Source: an uncultured Clostridia bacterium (GTDB taxonomy: Bacteria > Bacillota > Clostridia > Christensenellales > UBA1242). From it: DNA of 19,072 nt. Under the pieces are notes generated by a model. It saw nothing but the letters and a program-made list of their open reading frames with translations, made no database searches and had not been told where the DNA came from. Each line of letters opens with the position of its first letter. Position 1 is the first letter of the stretch. The stretch lies in contig CAMEUD010000011.1 in the NCBI GenBank assembly GCA_945937975.1, positions 1 through 19,072 on the forward strand, read 5' to 3'. Positions 19,050 through 19,072 of this stretch are shown here, one piece after another. Position numbers and translations under genes: made by a program.

Positions 19050-19072
19050 CATCGTCAGGATTTACAAACAAA

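Overview
This is most of one arm of an AT-rich (visually about 25-30% GC) tailed bacteriophage or prophage of a Gram-positive host. The evidence is strong AGGAGG-type Shine-Dalgarno sites, consensus sigma-A promoters, an A118-like portal and minor-capsid set, a terminase and a replication module. The standard genetic code is used: TGA ends several genes and Trp is TGG. Every phage gene lies on the minus strand, so transcription runs from high to low coordinates. From about 18650 to the right end the composition rises sharply and one plus-strand host-type gene begins, an EamA/DMT transporter resembling those of Clostridia. That gene stops early, 23 bases before the window ends, so the right edge is a phage/host or assembly junction.

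Reading in the direction of transcription: (1) 18608-17497, holin and M23 endolysin, closed by a terminator at 17473-17494. (2) 17378-13315, an early operon behind an extended -10 promoter (17408-17436). It encodes a 50-aa protein, a 29-aa membrane peptide, a membrane-anchored glucosaminidase-like protein, several small proteins, a ribbon-helix-helix protein, a RecB-type nuclease fused to a P-loop ATPase, and an SSB ending in DDLPF. It is closed by a terminator at 13276-13306. (3) From a perfect TTGACA-17-TATAAT promoter (13226-13254): an XRE regulator, a DUF6291-type replication protein whose gene contains an iteron-like array, a helicase loader, a DnaB-type helicase, small unknown genes, a DNA methyltransferase and an ERCC4 nuclease. 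(4) From a promoter inside the end of the ERCC4 gene (7699-7727): a small membrane protein, a metallophosphoesterase, terminase small and large subunits and portal, closed by a terminator at the portal stop (3300-3326). (5) From an early-type promoter (3239-3267): six small genes inserted between portal and minor capsid, then the minor capsid gene. (6) From a promoter overlapping the minor-capsid stop (451-479): a GIY-YIG homing endonuclease whose ribosome binding site sits in a hairpin, running off the left edge.

The replication genes form a coherent set. The candidate origin is five GATTG cores at exactly 11-bp spacing, next to a repetitive AT-rich tract, inside the initiator-like gene; a loader and helicase follow directly. 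A nuclease-ATPase fusion with an apparent internal start supplies a recombination pair in cis, together with an SSB. The points I consider most worth testing are that fusion with its internal start, the iteron array, the hairpin over the homing-endonuclease ribosome binding site, and the early-promoter cassette splitting the head genes. Many genes are under 60 aa; those listed here were read directly from start, stop and ribosome binding site. No tRNA, rRNA, CRISPR array, integrase or insertion sequence was seen. No stretch above 300 bases lacks a gene.
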